DNA from: Streptomyces poonensis | Lineage (GTDB): Bacteria; Actinomycetota; Actinomycetes; Streptomycetales; Streptomycetaceae | Reading direction: 5' to 3' | Assembly (NCBI RefSeq): GCF_014650915.1 | Contig: NZ_BMVW01000001.1 | Location: forward strand, 1,430,168 to 1,494,167 | DNA length: 64,000 bases | Shown: positions 33,102-41,462 of the stretch, piece by piece | How the letters are laid out: each line of letters starts with the position of its first letter | Numbering within the stretch: the stretch's first letter is position 1 | Notes under the pieces: generated by a model | Databases searched by the model: none | Told to the model about the DNA's origin: nothing | Seen by the model: the letters and a program-made list of their open reading frames with translations, nothing else | Position numbers and translations under genes: made by a program

Positions 33102-33992
33102 ATGCCCCACCCCATCGCCTCCTTCAACCAGCAGATCATCGACGAGTTCCGCGCCCACCACGGACGGGTCGGCGGCCCCTTCGAGGGCGGCCGGCTCCTC
33201 CTGCTCACCACCACCGGCGCCCGCACCGGCACACCGCACACCACCCCCGTCGGCTACCTCCCCGACGGCGACGGCAGGGTCCTGGTCATCGCCTCGGCGG
33301 GCGGCGCGCACCGGCATCCGGACTGGTTCCGCAATCTCCTCGCGCACCCGCGCGTGACCGTCGAGGACGGCGTGTTCACCTACGAGGCCGAGGCCGTGGT
33401 CCTGGCCGGGGAGGAGCGCGACCGGGCCTTCGTCCGGGCGGTGGAGGCCGATCCGGGGTGGGCCGAGTACCAGCGGAAGACCGACCGCGTCATCCCCGTG
33501 ATCGCCCTGCACGAGATCGCCCAGGGCGGCCCGCCGAACGTCAACGCCGGCTCCCCGGGCGAAGCCATCAAGGTCGTCCACGACGCCTTCCGCCGCGAAC
33601 TGGCGCTCATCAGGCGTGAGTTGACGCGGACGGGCGGCAGTTCGGGCACCCTCGGCGCCCAGCTGCGCATCAACTGCCTCACTCTCTGCCAGGGCCTGCA
33701 CAACCACCACACCGGCGAGGACACGGCCCTGTTCCCCCGCCTCCGCGACCGCCACCCCGAACTGGCCCCCGTCCTGGACCGCCTGCGCGAGGAGCACGAA
33801 CGGATCGCCGCGCTCCTGGAGGACCTCCGCCGGGTCCTGGCCGACGCGGCGGCCGACGGCACCGGGCCCGGCCGCGACCGCGACACCGACCGCGTACGCC
33901 ACGAGGTCGAGCGCCTGACCACCGAGCTCGAGGCCCATCTGACGTACGAGGAGGAACAGTTGGTGCCCCTGCTGGGCGCGGTCACGATCTGA
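33102..33992 (+). CDS. F420-type nitroreductase fused to hemerythrin
   Basis: A 296-residue fusion. Residues 1-137 resemble the Ddn family of deazaflavin(F420)-dependent nitroreductases (LLLLTTTGARTGTPHTTPVGYL, HPDWFRNLLAHPRVTVEDG). Residues 150-292 are a hemerythrin HHE domain with the di-iron ligands in VVHDAF, HNHHTGEDTALFP, EEHERI and HLTYEEEQLVP. The fusion suggests oxygen or NO sensing coupled to a flavin-type redox reaction. ATG 33102 follows GGAAAG. Confidence 0.87.
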   Translation: MPHPIASFNQQIIDEFRAHHGRVGGPFEGGRLLLLTTTGARTGTPHTTPVGYLPDGDGRVLVIASAGGAHRHPDWFRNLLAHPRVTVEDGVFTYEAEAVVLAGEERDRAFVRAVEADPGWAEYQRKTDRVIPVIALHEIAQGGPPNVNAGSPGEAIKVVHDAFRRELALIRRELTRTGGSSGTLGAQLRINCLTLCQGLHNHHTGEDTALFPRLRDRHPELAPVLDRLREEHERIAALLEDLRRVLADAAADGTGPGRDRDTDRVRHEVERLTTELEAHLTYEEEQLVPLLGAVTI

Positions 33993-34022
33993 GGGGAGCC
34001 CGGGCGGCGGTGACGGCCCGCG

Positions 34023-36146
34023 TCACCGGTCAGCGGTGGCGAGCCCCGGGGGCAGCGGGCGCTCGTGGACCACGTCGAGGCGGGACACGGCCCGCGTCAG
34101 CACCACGTACAGCCGGGCGAGCCCCCGTGCCTCCGCCGCCGCGATCGCCGCCGGCTCCACGGCCACGACGTGGTCGTACTCGAGCCCCTTGGCCGCGCCC
34201 GCACCCAGCACCGTGACGCGGGTGCCGTGCGCGCCGGGCCCGTCCGGTCCGGCGTACGGGACGCCGGCCGCGTCGAGTGCCTTCCGCAGCCGTACGACGT
34301 CGGCGTCGGCGGCGATGACGCCGACGGACCCGGACCCGGCACCGTCCGCCAGCGCATCCCGCACGGCGTCGACGGCCATGGCGAGCAGGTCGTGGCCGTG
34401 CCGCAGCCGCACCTCGCCCCCCGGCCGCAGCGACCGGGCCTCCGGCACCCGGACGTCCAGGCGGTGGAGCAGCCGGTTGGACAGCCGTACGACGGCCGCC
34501 GGCACCCGGTAGCCGGTCGTCAGCGGGACGAACTCCGCGTCCGGTTTCCCCAGGTGTGCGAGGAGCGCGGGCCAGGAGCGGGCCGCCCACGGCGTCGTGC
34601 CCTGCGCGAGGTCGCCCAGCACGGTGAGCGAGCCGAAGGCGGCCCGGCGGGCGATCGCCCGGCACTCCATCGGGGAGAGGTCCTGGGCCTCGTCGACGAC
34701 GACATGTCCGTACCCCTCCGGATGTTCGACGAGCCCCGCCACCTCGTCGAGGAGGACGAGATCGGCGGCCGACCAGCGCGCGGACCGGGGCGAGCGCGGC
34801 GGCCGGGTCCAGGACACGGCCTTCTGCTCGTCCGCGTCGAGCACCCCGTCCGCGGCCGTGGCCAGCGCCCCGGGGTCGCCGAGCAGCCCGGCGACCACTT
34901 CCTCCGGCCGTACGCGCGGCCATACGGCGTCGAGGTACGCACCGACCGGCCGCGACCGGGAGACGCGCCGCACCCAGGAGTCCGGCCGCGGGCCCGAGCG
35001 CCGCTCCGCCTGGAGCTGGACCAGCCGCACCACGCGCGTCCGCACCCGCTCGCGCCCGGTGCCGTACGGCGGTTCCTCCGCCCGTACGTCCTCGACGATC
35101 CGCCGCAGGTCGTCCTCGGGCACGCGCCAGCGGTACGACCCGTCCGGTACGACGAGGGGACCGGTGGGCGGTGCGATCCGCGCGTACAGGGCCCGGCGCA
35201 GCACCTCGGCCATCCGCGCGTCGTGCTTCAGCACGGCGGCCCGCTCGTCGTCCTCCCCGGTGACGGGGTGCCGGGCGATCTCGTCGAGCACGGTCGACTG
35301 CCGTACGCCGGTCTCGCCGAGGGCGGGCAGCACCTCCGCGATGTAGGAGAGGAACATGCGGTTCGGGCCGAGGACGAGCAGTCCGTCGCGGCGGATGCGC
35401 TGTGGGTGGGTGTAGAGCAGATACGCGGCGCGGTGCAGGCCGACGGCCGTCTTGCCGGTGCCGGGGGCGCCCTGCACACACAGGGAGACGGTGAGGTCCG
35501 CACGGACGAGGTCGTCCTGCTCGGGCTGGATGGTGGCCGCGATGTCCCGCATGGGGCCGATGCGGGGACGTTCGATCTCGGCGGTGAGGATACGGCTGCC
35601 GGGTTCCGGTCCGCCCGGTCCGCCCGGTGTCAGGCACTCGCCCGTCAGGTGCTCGTCCTCCAGACCGGTGAGGTCGGCCGAGTCGCTTCGGCTGCCCGGG
35701 GCCCAGCCGAAGCGGCGGCGTACGGCGACGCCCTGCGGGTCGCGGGCGCTCGCCTGGTAGAAGGCGCGGGAGACCGGGGCGCGCCAGTCGACGACGAGGG
35801 GCGGGGCGGCCGCGTCCCGGGTGATGCGCCGACGGCCGATGTGGTAGCTCATGCCGGCGTGCCGGGAGCTCGCAGGGGAGGCTGAGGCGAAGTCGAGCCG
35901 GCCGAAGAACAGCGGGCCTTCGGGGGACTCCCGCAGCTCCTTGGCCCAGCTGCGCAGCCAGTAGCCGAGCACCTCGGCGTCGGCGCCGGAGGCGGCCGCG
36001 TCCTCGCCGATGACGACCTGTTCCCGGGCCCGGCCGACCATGGCGGCGAGTGCGTCCCGGCAGGTGTCGTGGTAGGCGCGTTCCTCGGTGAGGGCCTGCT
36101 GGAGGCTGCCTTGCCGGGGGCGGGATGCAGGGTCGGGTGACGTCAT
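34023..36146 (-). CDS. HelD-family UvrD-like helicase
   Basis: Protein of 707 residues. The N-terminal coiled coil LTEERAYHDTCRDALAAM (about 15-60) precedes a UvrD/Rep helicase core with Walker A QGAPGTGKTAVGLH (about 230) and Walker B VVVDEAQDLSPMEC. Motif V/VI follow near the end (AAKGLEYDHVVAVEP, LYVVLTRAVSRLDVV). HelD proteins bind RNA polymerase and recycle stalled or drug-bound enzyme; some Streptomyces members (HelR) give rifamycin tolerance. A TetR gene lies upstream with a palindrome between, suggesting induction by a ligand. Confidence 0.88.
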   Translation of the reverse strand: MTSPDPASRPRQGSLQQALTEERAYHDTCRDALAAMVGRAREQVVIGEDAAASGADAEVLGYWLRSWAKELRESPEGPLFFGRLDFASASPASSRHAGMSYHIGRRRITRDAAAPPLVVDWRAPVSRAFYQASARDPQGVAVRRRFGWAPGSRSDSADLTGLEDEHLTGECLTPGGPGGPEPGSRILTAEIERPRIGPMRDIAATIQPEQDDLVRADLTVSLCVQGAPGTGKTAVGLHRAAYLLYTHPQRIRRDGLLVLGPNRMFLSYIAEVLPALGETGVRQSTVLDEIARHPVTGEDDERAAVLKHDARMAEVLRRALYARIAPPTGPLVVPDGSYRWRVPEDDLRRIVEDVRAEEPPYGTGRERVRTRVVRLVQLQAERRSGPRPDSWVRRVSRSRPVGAYLDAVWPRVRPEEVVAGLLGDPGALATAADGVLDADEQKAVSWTRPPRSPRSARWSAADLVLLDEVAGLVEHPEGYGHVVVDEAQDLSPMECRAIARRAAFGSLTVLGDLAQGTTPWAARSWPALLAHLGKPDAEFVPLTTGYRVPAAVVRLSNRLLHRLDVRVPEARSLRPGGEVRLRHGHDLLAMAVDAVRDALADGAGSGSVGVIAADADVVRLRKALDAAGVPYAGPDGPGAHGTRVTVLGAGAAKGLEYDHVVAVEPAAIAAAEARGLARLYVVLTRAVSRLDVVHERPLPPGLATADR

Positions 36147-36169
36147 TCCGTCGAGCGTACAGGAATAAC

Positions 36170-36182
36170 GTAACCAGGTTAC
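36170..36182. promoter_or_regulatory. GTAACCAGGTTAC palindrome between tetR and helD
   Basis: A 13-bp perfect palindrome in the 51-bp gap between the tetR stop and the helD-like start, followed by a T7 run. It is a classical TetR-operator form and lies where it would control helD transcription. Confidence 0.7.
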
Positions 36183-36197
36183 TTTTTTTACCGAGTC

Positions 36198-36812
36198 TTA
36201 CAGGATTCCGGCTTTCCCCAGCCGCCCGAACGCCCGCTCGGCCGCCACCACGGCGTCCTTCTCCACGTCCTCCAGCCGCTCGCCCCGCTCCACCCGCCGC
36301 CAGTTCTCCTGGGCGAGCACCCGCCGCACGGCGACGATCTGCCCGGCCGCCACCCGTGCGTCGAGATCACCGCCGAGCGTGCCGGCGAGCGCGGCCTCGG
36401 ACCGCTCCAGATGGGCGTACAGCCGCGCGACCAGGGACGGCGTCCCGTACAGCAGCCGGTGGTAGGCGAGCACGTCCGGGTCGCCGTTCAGCCCGGTGAC
36501 GGGGTCCCGGCGCGCGAGCCCGTCCAGGAAGTGCGCCAGCAGGGCGGCCACGGGCGACTGTCCCTCCGGGCGTTCCGCGACGACCCGCGCGGCCTCCCCC
36601 TCGTGGTCGGCGAGCCGGTGCAGCACGAGGTCCTCCTTGGCCGGGAAGTACCGGAAGAGGGTCGGCTTGGAGATCTCGGCGGCGGCGGCCACCTCGGCGA
36701 CGGACACGGCGTCGAAGCCCCTCTCGACGAAGAGCCCGATGGCGATGTCGGACACCACCTGGTACATCCGCTGCTTCTTGCGTTCACGCAGGCCGATTTC
36801 CGTGGTGCTCAT
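36198..36812 (-). CDS. TetR-family regulator
   Basis: Protein of 204 residues. Residues 10-60 form the TetR helix-turn-helix (GFDAVSVAEVAAAAEISKPT, LFRYFPAKEDLVL). The rest is the helical ligand domain. It is cotranscribed in direction with the HelD-like gene 51 bp downstream and probably acts at the palindrome at 36170. Confidence 0.88.
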   Translation of the reverse strand: MSTTEIGLRERKKQRMYQVVSDIAIGLFVERGFDAVSVAEVAAAAEISKPTLFRYFPAKEDLVLHRLADHEGEAARVVAERPEGQSPVAALLAHFLDGLARRDPVTGLNGDPDVLAYHRLLYGTPSLVARLYAHLERSEAALAGTLGGDLDARVAAGQIVAVRRVLAQENWRRVERGERLEDVEKDAVVAAERAFGRLGKAGIL

Positions 36813-36852
36813 GACCCCGAGCGTATGCGGCCTCGTCAGCCTCCCGGCACCG

Positions 36853-37737
36853 TCAGCCCTCCCGTACCGCCCGCAGCAGCACGTCCAGCGAACTCACCAG
36901 ATGCCGCCGCGGCACGCCCGCCTCCAGCAGCCGCCGTTCCCCGCGCTCGTTCGGGGCGTAGCCGACGAACGCCGTGCCCGCTTCCCGGGCGGCGGCGAAG
37001 TCGGCCGGCGTGTCACCGATCACCAGCGATGTCCCGGCGGCCGCGCCCAGGGCGTTCAGGGCCCGGCGCACGGCGTGCGGGTGGGGGCCGGGAAGCCGGA
37101 GGTCCGGGACAGGGGTACGGCCGTAGACGTGCGGCGCGAAGCACCCCGTGAGCCCCCGGCTGTCCAGGTACGACAGCACCGGGCGGTCGGAGGTGTCCGT
37201 CGCTATGGCCAGCCGGGCGCCCAGCGCCGTCCAGGTGCGGACGAGGACGTCCGCGTACGGGGTGGGCCACGCCCTCGGCACCTCCGCCAGTTCCTGCCGG
37301 GTGAGCCGTTCCTCCAGCTCGGCCACCAGGTCGCTGCCGGGGTGGCGGCCCGCCACGGCGCTCAGGACGAGGTACGGGTCCGGGTGACCGCGGTCCTCCT
37401 CCATGAGGAGCCCGTGCAGTCCGTGCTCCCTGAGCCACTCCGCCCGGTCCCTGGCGACACGTTCCGCCGAGCTCCCCGGGAAGAGGAAACAGACCGGGCC
37501 GTCGAAGTCGAACACCACGTGCCGCGCCCGGGCCACCAGCTGCCGCAGGTGCCGGAGATCCTCGGTCCTGTCCGCTGCCGGCCCGCTCTCGGTCGTATCC
37601 ACCGCCGGGCCGGTCCCGGTCGCATTCACCGCCGGGCCGGTCCCGGTCGTGTCCACCGCCGGACCGGTCCCGATCGTTCCCGTCGGTCCCGCCGTTCCCG
37701 TATCGATCGTTCTGGTCTCATTCGCTTCGGAATCCAC
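36853..37737 (-). CDS. HAD-family phosphatase with repeat N-terminus
   Basis: Protein of 294 residues. The first 55 residues are a low-complexity tail of TGTGPAVDT-type 9-residue repeats. A HAD hydrolase follows, with motif I HVVFDFDGPVCFLF, motif II IATDTSDRP and motif IV VIGDTPADFAAA. The cap is the small alpha-helical type. The GTG start at 37737 shares one base with the stop of the upstream GntR gene (TAGTG), so the two are coupled. Substrate unknown. Confidence 0.82.
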   Translation of the reverse strand: MDSEANETRTIDTGTAGPTGTIGTGPAVDTTGTGPAVNATGTGPAVDTTESGPAADRTEDLRHLRQLVARARHVVFDFDGPVCFLFPGSSAERVARDRAEWLREHGLHGLLMEEDRGHPDPYLVLSAVAGRHPGSDLVAELEERLTRQELAEVPRAWPTPYADVLVRTWTALGARLAIATDTSDRPVLSYLDSRGLTGCFAPHVYGRTPVPDLRLPGPHPHAVRRALNALGAAAGTSLVIGDTPADFAAAREAGTAFVGYAPNERGERRLLEAGVPRRHLVSSLDVLLRAVREG

Positions 37738-38612
37738 TAGGTGAGTGTCGATTCCCGAGCGATCGTTGCCCAGAGGGCGTCGAACCATTTCCGCGACTGT
37801 TCCACGAACGCGGCGTCCCGTCCGCCCGCGTCCCGTTCGAAGCGGAACAGCAGCGACTGCTTGCCCCAAGCGTCGTACACCTCGATCTCACCGCCCGGGA
37901 GCTGCTTGGTGTGCCGGGCGACCTGGTAGTGGCCGAGCAGTGCCTCCCGGTCGTTCAGCACGAAGAGCTTCACCGGCGGGGTGAACGGCAGCAGGCGGAA
38001 GGAGACACGGGCGTCGATGCCGCTCTCGGCGCGGATCCGCCGCATGGTCAGATCGAGGACCCGGGCCTGCGACGTGCGCTGCGCGGCGAGGGACCGGCGG
38101 ATCTCCGCCGTCTTCCCCTCGTCCCCGTCGACCGGTACGGGAAAGGCCGGTGCGAGGCCGGGGTCGGGCAGCAGGCACCGCATCTCGATGGACTCGGGCC
38201 GCAGCCGCCCCGCCTGGGTGTGCAGCCGCACGGCGTGCATCGCCTCCATGAGCGTCTCCGCCGTGAAACAGACGGCGTCGATCCGCGCGTGCGCGGCCGC
38301 GCACGCCTTCCTCAGGTGCTCGGAGAGCATCACGGTCGCCGGCTGCGGCTCCGCCGGGCCGCGGTCCGGCGCGGCGATCTCCGGCGGCCTGCCGCGGGAG
38401 ACGTTGCTGAGCAGGCCGTCCCGCTGCAGGAGGCGCAGCGCCTGCCGTACGGCACCGCGCTCGACCCCGTACCGCTCCGCGAGTTCGGCCTGGGTGGGCA
38501 GCCGCTCGCCGGTCTTCAGCTCGCCCGTCCGGATCCGCTCCCGCAGGGCGTCGGCGATCTCGCGCGGGGACCGCCTCCCGCTGCCGTTCACTTCCACGTA
38601 CTCCTGAGTCAT
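37737..38612 (-). CDS. GntR-family regulator A
   Basis: Protein of 291 residues. The N-terminal winged helix is LPTQAELAERYGVERGAVRQ, near 40-60. The C-terminal domain (95-285) is of an unnamed type with LLPFTPPVKLFVLNDREALL and ARKWFDALW-like end blocks (SRKWFDALWATIARES). It shares this whole layout with the two genes upstream. It is directly coupled to the HAD gene. A GTTGGCCGCCAAC palindrome lies 60 bp before the ATG. Confidence 0.85.
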   Translation of the reverse strand: MTQEYVEVNGSGRRSPREIADALRERIRTGELKTGERLPTQAELAERYGVERGAVRQALRLLQRDGLLSNVSRGRPPEIAAPDRGPAEPQPATVMLSEHLRKACAAAHARIDAVCFTAETLMEAMHAVRLHTQAGRLRPESIEMRCLLPDPGLAPAFPVPVDGDEGKTAEIRRSLAAQRTSQARVLDLTMRRIRAESGIDARVSFRLLPFTPPVKLFVLNDREALLGHYQVARHTKQLPGGEIEVYDAWGKQSLLFRFERDAGGRDAAFVEQSRKWFDALWATIARESTLT

Positions 38613-38670
38613 GACCTGGCTCCGGACCTGGTGCTGGTACTGGTGCTGCCAACTTCTGTCAGCTTGGGCC

Positions 38671-38685
38671 GGTTGGCCGCCAACT
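38671..38685. promoter_or_regulatory. GntR-triplet operator, copy A
   Basis: GTTGG-CCG-CCAAC (38672-38684) with flanking G and T, 60 bp upstream of GntR A. It is the same arm sequence as copies B and C. Confidence 0.7.
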
Positions 38686-38695
38686 CAGCCGGCCC

Positions 38696-39571
38696 CTAGG
38701 AGAGCGTCAGGTCCGTGGTGATCGTCTCCCAGAGGGCGTCGAACCATTTCCGGGCCTCGTCCACGAACGCGGCGTCCCTCTCCCCGGCCCGCCGGGCGAA
38801 GGAGAAGAGCAGGGACGTGGGCCCGAGGGCGTCGTACATCTCCAGTGTCCCGGTCTCCGTCTCCTCCTCGCGCCGCGTCAGCATGTAGTACGCGAACAGC
38901 GCCTCCGCGTCGTTGAGCAGGTACAGCTTCACCGGCGGGGTGAAGGGCAGCGCGCGGAACGTCACCCGGACGTCGATGCCGTGGGACGAACGCAGGGACA
39001 GCAGGTTGTGCCGGAGCACCTGGCCCTGGGCGTTGCGCTGGGCGAGCCAGCGCCGGTGCACCGGATCGTCCTCCTCCGCGCGGCCCTCCACCGGCACGGG
39101 GAACGCCAGGTCGATGTCCCGTGACGGCAGCAGGACACGGACGTCGACGGACTCGGGACGCAGCCTGCCCTCGTGGATCAGGCGGACCGGCTCGCCGAGC
39201 GCCAGCATCAGGGTCTCGGCCGTGAGGCAGGCCGCGTCGATACGGACGTGCGGTGCGGCGAACGCCTCGGTGAGGCGCGGCGCCAGCCCCACCGGCGTCG
39301 GCTGCGGCTCGCTCCTGGCCGGGGTCGGTGGCGCGATCCGCGGCGGGCTGCCCTTGCTCACATTGCTGAGCAGCCCGTCCTCCTGCAGCGCGCGCAGGGC
39401 CTGCCGGACGGCCCCCCGCTCCACGCCGAACTCCTCGGCGAGCTCGGCCTGGGTCGGCAGGCGGTCCCCGGCCCTGAGCGTGCCGGTGCGTATGCGGTCG
39501 CGCAGGACATCGGCGATCTCCTGGGGCGAGCGCCTCCGACGGCCGTTCACTGCGACGTTCTCCTGGGTCAC
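38696..39571 (-). CDS. GntR-family regulator B
   Basis: Protein of 291 residues, the same length as paralogue A when started at GTG 39571. The helix-turn-helix is LPTQAELAEEFGVERGAVRQ. The C-terminal domain has FRALPFTPPVKLYLLNDAEA and ARKWFDALWETITTD. It lies 83 bp upstream of A in the same direction. The operator AGTTGGTCGCCAACT lies 88 bp before its start. The effector is unknown. Confidence 0.85.
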   Translation of the reverse strand: MTQENVAVNGRRRRSPQEIADVLRDRIRTGTLRAGDRLPTQAELAEEFGVERGAVRQALRALQEDGLLSNVSKGSPPRIAPPTPARSEPQPTPVGLAPRLTEAFAAPHVRIDAACLTAETLMLALGEPVRLIHEGRLRPESVDVRVLLPSRDIDLAFPVPVEGRAEEDDPVHRRWLAQRNAQGQVLRHNLLSLRSSHGIDVRVTFRALPFTPPVKLYLLNDAEALFAYYMLTRREEETETGTLEMYDALGPTSLLFSFARRAGERDAAFVDEARKWFDALWETITTDLTLS

Positions 39572-39659
39572 GGCCAAAACGGTACAACCCCCATCCATCT
39601 CCGAGGACTTGTCGGAAAGTTGTTTTCAACCTACGACCAAGTGGGCACAACATCCATAG

Positions 39660-39674
39660 AGTTGGTCGCCAACT
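39660..39674. promoter_or_regulatory. GntR-triplet operator, copy B
   Basis: AGTTGGTCGCCAACT, with arms AGTTGG/CCAACT. Another half-site AGTTGG follows at 39681, and an AAGTTG-CAACCT pair stands nearer the gene (39615-39628). Confidence 0.75.
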
Positions 39675-39807
39675 TCACTGAGTTGGCGGACGGTTCGCTC
39701 CCTCCCCCAGCCGGTTGGCAGCATCGGAACGGCCGTAAATGGCAGGTCCGTACCGGAGCTTCCCCCTCCCGCGCCGCTCCGCCTCACACCTCGAAGGAGG
39801 AACCACC

Positions 39808-39996
39808 ATGCCCGTCCTGGCACTCATCGCCGCCGTCCTCCTCATCGGCGTCGAACAACTCATCGAGTGGCGGTACGGCCCGATGGGCATCGTCGGCCTG
39901 CTGCTCCTCACCATCGGGCTGAAGGCCAGAAGCCCCCTGTGCAGCTCCACCGGAGCCGTCGTCCTCGCCCTGGTGGTGGCCGGACCGGCGCTGTGA
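39808..39996 (+). CDS. Small membrane protein between GntR genes
   Basis: A 62-residue protein with GGAGGA and ATG 39808. Two hydrophobic segments (LALIAAVLLIGVEQLI and GIVGLLLLTIGLK) are joined by a short EWRYGPM loop. It is divergent from GntR B and convergent with GntR C, so it may be a target of the shared operator at 39660. No family is recognised. Confidence 0.7.
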   Translation: MPVLALIAAVLLIGVEQLIEWRYGPMGIVGLLLLTIGLKARSPLCSSTGAVVLALVVAGPAL

Positions 39997-40051
39997 GCCA
40001 CGGGGACGGTGCGCGAGCCGTACGGACGACCGAACAGCGTCCGGGAGGCGG

Positions 40052-40954
40052 TCAGTCCGTGAGCAGCAGCTCCGTGCTGATCGTCTCCCACAGTGCGTCG
40101 AACCACCGCTGCGACTGTTCCACGAAGGTCGTGTCCCGCAGGGCCGCCCCCTGCTCGAAGGCGAACAGCATCGACTGGGTGCCCTCGGTGTCATAGGTCT
40201 CCAGGGACTCGCTGTCCACCTCCTGCTCCCGCCGCTGCACGGTGTAGTACGCGAACAGCGCCTCGGAGCCGTTGAGCAGGTACAGCTTGACCGGTGGGGT
40301 GAAGGGAAGCGCGCGGAAGGAGACATGGACGTCGATGCCGTGGGTCGCGCGCAGGGTCAGCAGATTGTGCCGGAGCACCTGTCCCTGGGCGTTGCGCTGG
40401 GCGAGCCAGCGGCGCTGCAGCCGGCGGTCGGCCGAGGGGTCCACCGAGGTCGGGAACGCGAGGTCGATGTCGCGGCTGGGCAGCAGGACCCGGACGTCGA
40501 CCCTGGCCGGTTCTATGCGCCCCGCGTGAATCTCGCGCAACGGCTCACCCATGGCGAGCGTCAGCGAGACGGACGTCAGGCAGAGGGCGTCGATCCGCAC
40601 GTGCCGCGCGGCGAAGGCGGCGGAGATGCGGGGGGCGAGCGCCACCGTCGTGGGCTGCGGAGGGGCTTCGGGGCCGATCAGCGTCTCGCCCAGGTTCGAC
40701 GCCACGGTGGCCGGGCTGCCCTTGGACACGTTGGTGAGCAGACGCTCGGACTGCAGAATGCGCAGCGCCTGCCGTACGGCGCCCCGCTCGACGCCGAACT
40801 CGTCGGCCAGCTTGGCCTGCGTGGGCATGCGCTGCCCCGGCTGCAGTTCTCCGGACCTGATCCGGTGGCGCAGCTCGTCGGCCACCTCACGGTGGGATCT
40901 CTGTGGCCGTTGTGCCCTCTTCCGCCCATTGACGGCGGTGCTTTCCGGCTCCAC
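40052..40954 (-). CDS. GntR-family regulator C
   Basis: Protein of 300 residues from GTG 40954 (a TTG at 40969 is possible). The winged helix is MPTQAKLADEFGVERGAVRQ. The C-terminal domain carries FRALPFTPPVKLYLLNGSEA and SQRWFDALWETISTE. GntR B and C are closest to each other, and both are preceded by GTTGTAC-GTTTTGGCC-type sequence just before the start. The operator copy C lies 88 bp upstream. Confidence 0.85.
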   Translation of the reverse strand: MEPESTAVNGRKRAQRPQRSHREVADELRHRIRSGELQPGQRMPTQAKLADEFGVERGAVRQALRILQSERLLTNVSKGSPATVASNLGETLIGPEAPPQPTTVALAPRISAAFAARHVRIDALCLTSVSLTLAMGEPLREIHAGRIEPARVDVRVLLPSRDIDLAFPTSVDPSADRRLQRRWLAQRNAQGQVLRHNLLTLRATHGIDVHVSFRALPFTPPVKLYLLNGSEALFAYYTVQRREQEVDSESLETYDTEGTQSMLFAFEQGAALRDTTFVEQSQRWFDALWETISTELLLTD

Positions 40955-41041
40955 GGCCAAACAGTACAACTTCGCGCCATCTTTGGGCAGTTCATGGGAA
41001 GGTGGTTATGAGACGACTCCAAGAGGAGATAAGTATGGTGG

Positions 41042-41056
41042 AGTTGGTCACCAACT
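41042..41056. promoter_or_regulatory. GntR-triplet operator, copy C
   Basis: AGTTGGTCACCAACT, a perfect palindrome around its centre, 88 bp upstream of GntR C. Confidence 0.75.
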
Positions 41057-41210
41057 TCAGCAACATGGTCAAGCTTACGAGGGGTTGGTGACCGCCGGTC
41101 ACCACGGATCGCTGAGGGTGACCCCGTCGACCGGATGGGCACCGCCGGGCCGGCCGGTCGGACTCCCCACGCAAGGGGGGTCGGGAGCCCGACCGGCCCC
41201 ACCGCACAGT

Positions 41211-41276
41211 CACAACCGCATACGGTGACAACTTCACACACCACAACCGAATACGGAGCCGTACAACTGCATACGG
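41211..41276 (+). repeat. CACAACCGCATACGG direct repeats
   Basis: Three related 15-mers at 41211 (CACAACCGCATACGG), 41242 (CACAACCGAATACGG) and 41262 (TACAACTGCATACGG), spaced 31 and 20 bp. They may be regulator-binding sites. No gene overlaps them. Confidence 0.6.
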
Positions 41277-41462
41277 GGAGCCTGCACAAACGCACCACCG
41301 CATCACTGCGGCCACATCGACTCGCACGGAAGGAGCGCGGCTCTACGCATCAGGGCGTCGCCCATGGGGGCGGCGCCCCAGCGCTGTTCCCGCGGCCCGC
41401 ACCCGACCACGCGCTCGGCCACGCGCTCGGCCACACGCCCAGCTACGCGCCCGGCCACGCCC

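Larger units (their letters stand above)
40955..41462. other. Gap holding operator C and ATACGG repeats
   Basis: About 508 bp without a gene. It holds the palindrome at 41042-41056, the CAACCGCATACGG direct repeats (41211-41276), and a CACGCGCTCGGC-type tandem run (41405-41462) leading into the asparaginase 3' end. Confidence 0.55.

Noticed and set aside
36147..36197. Rifamycin-associated element before the HelD-like gene
   Set aside because: The expected long GC-rich inverted repeat is absent; only the GTAACCAGGTTAC palindrome is present.
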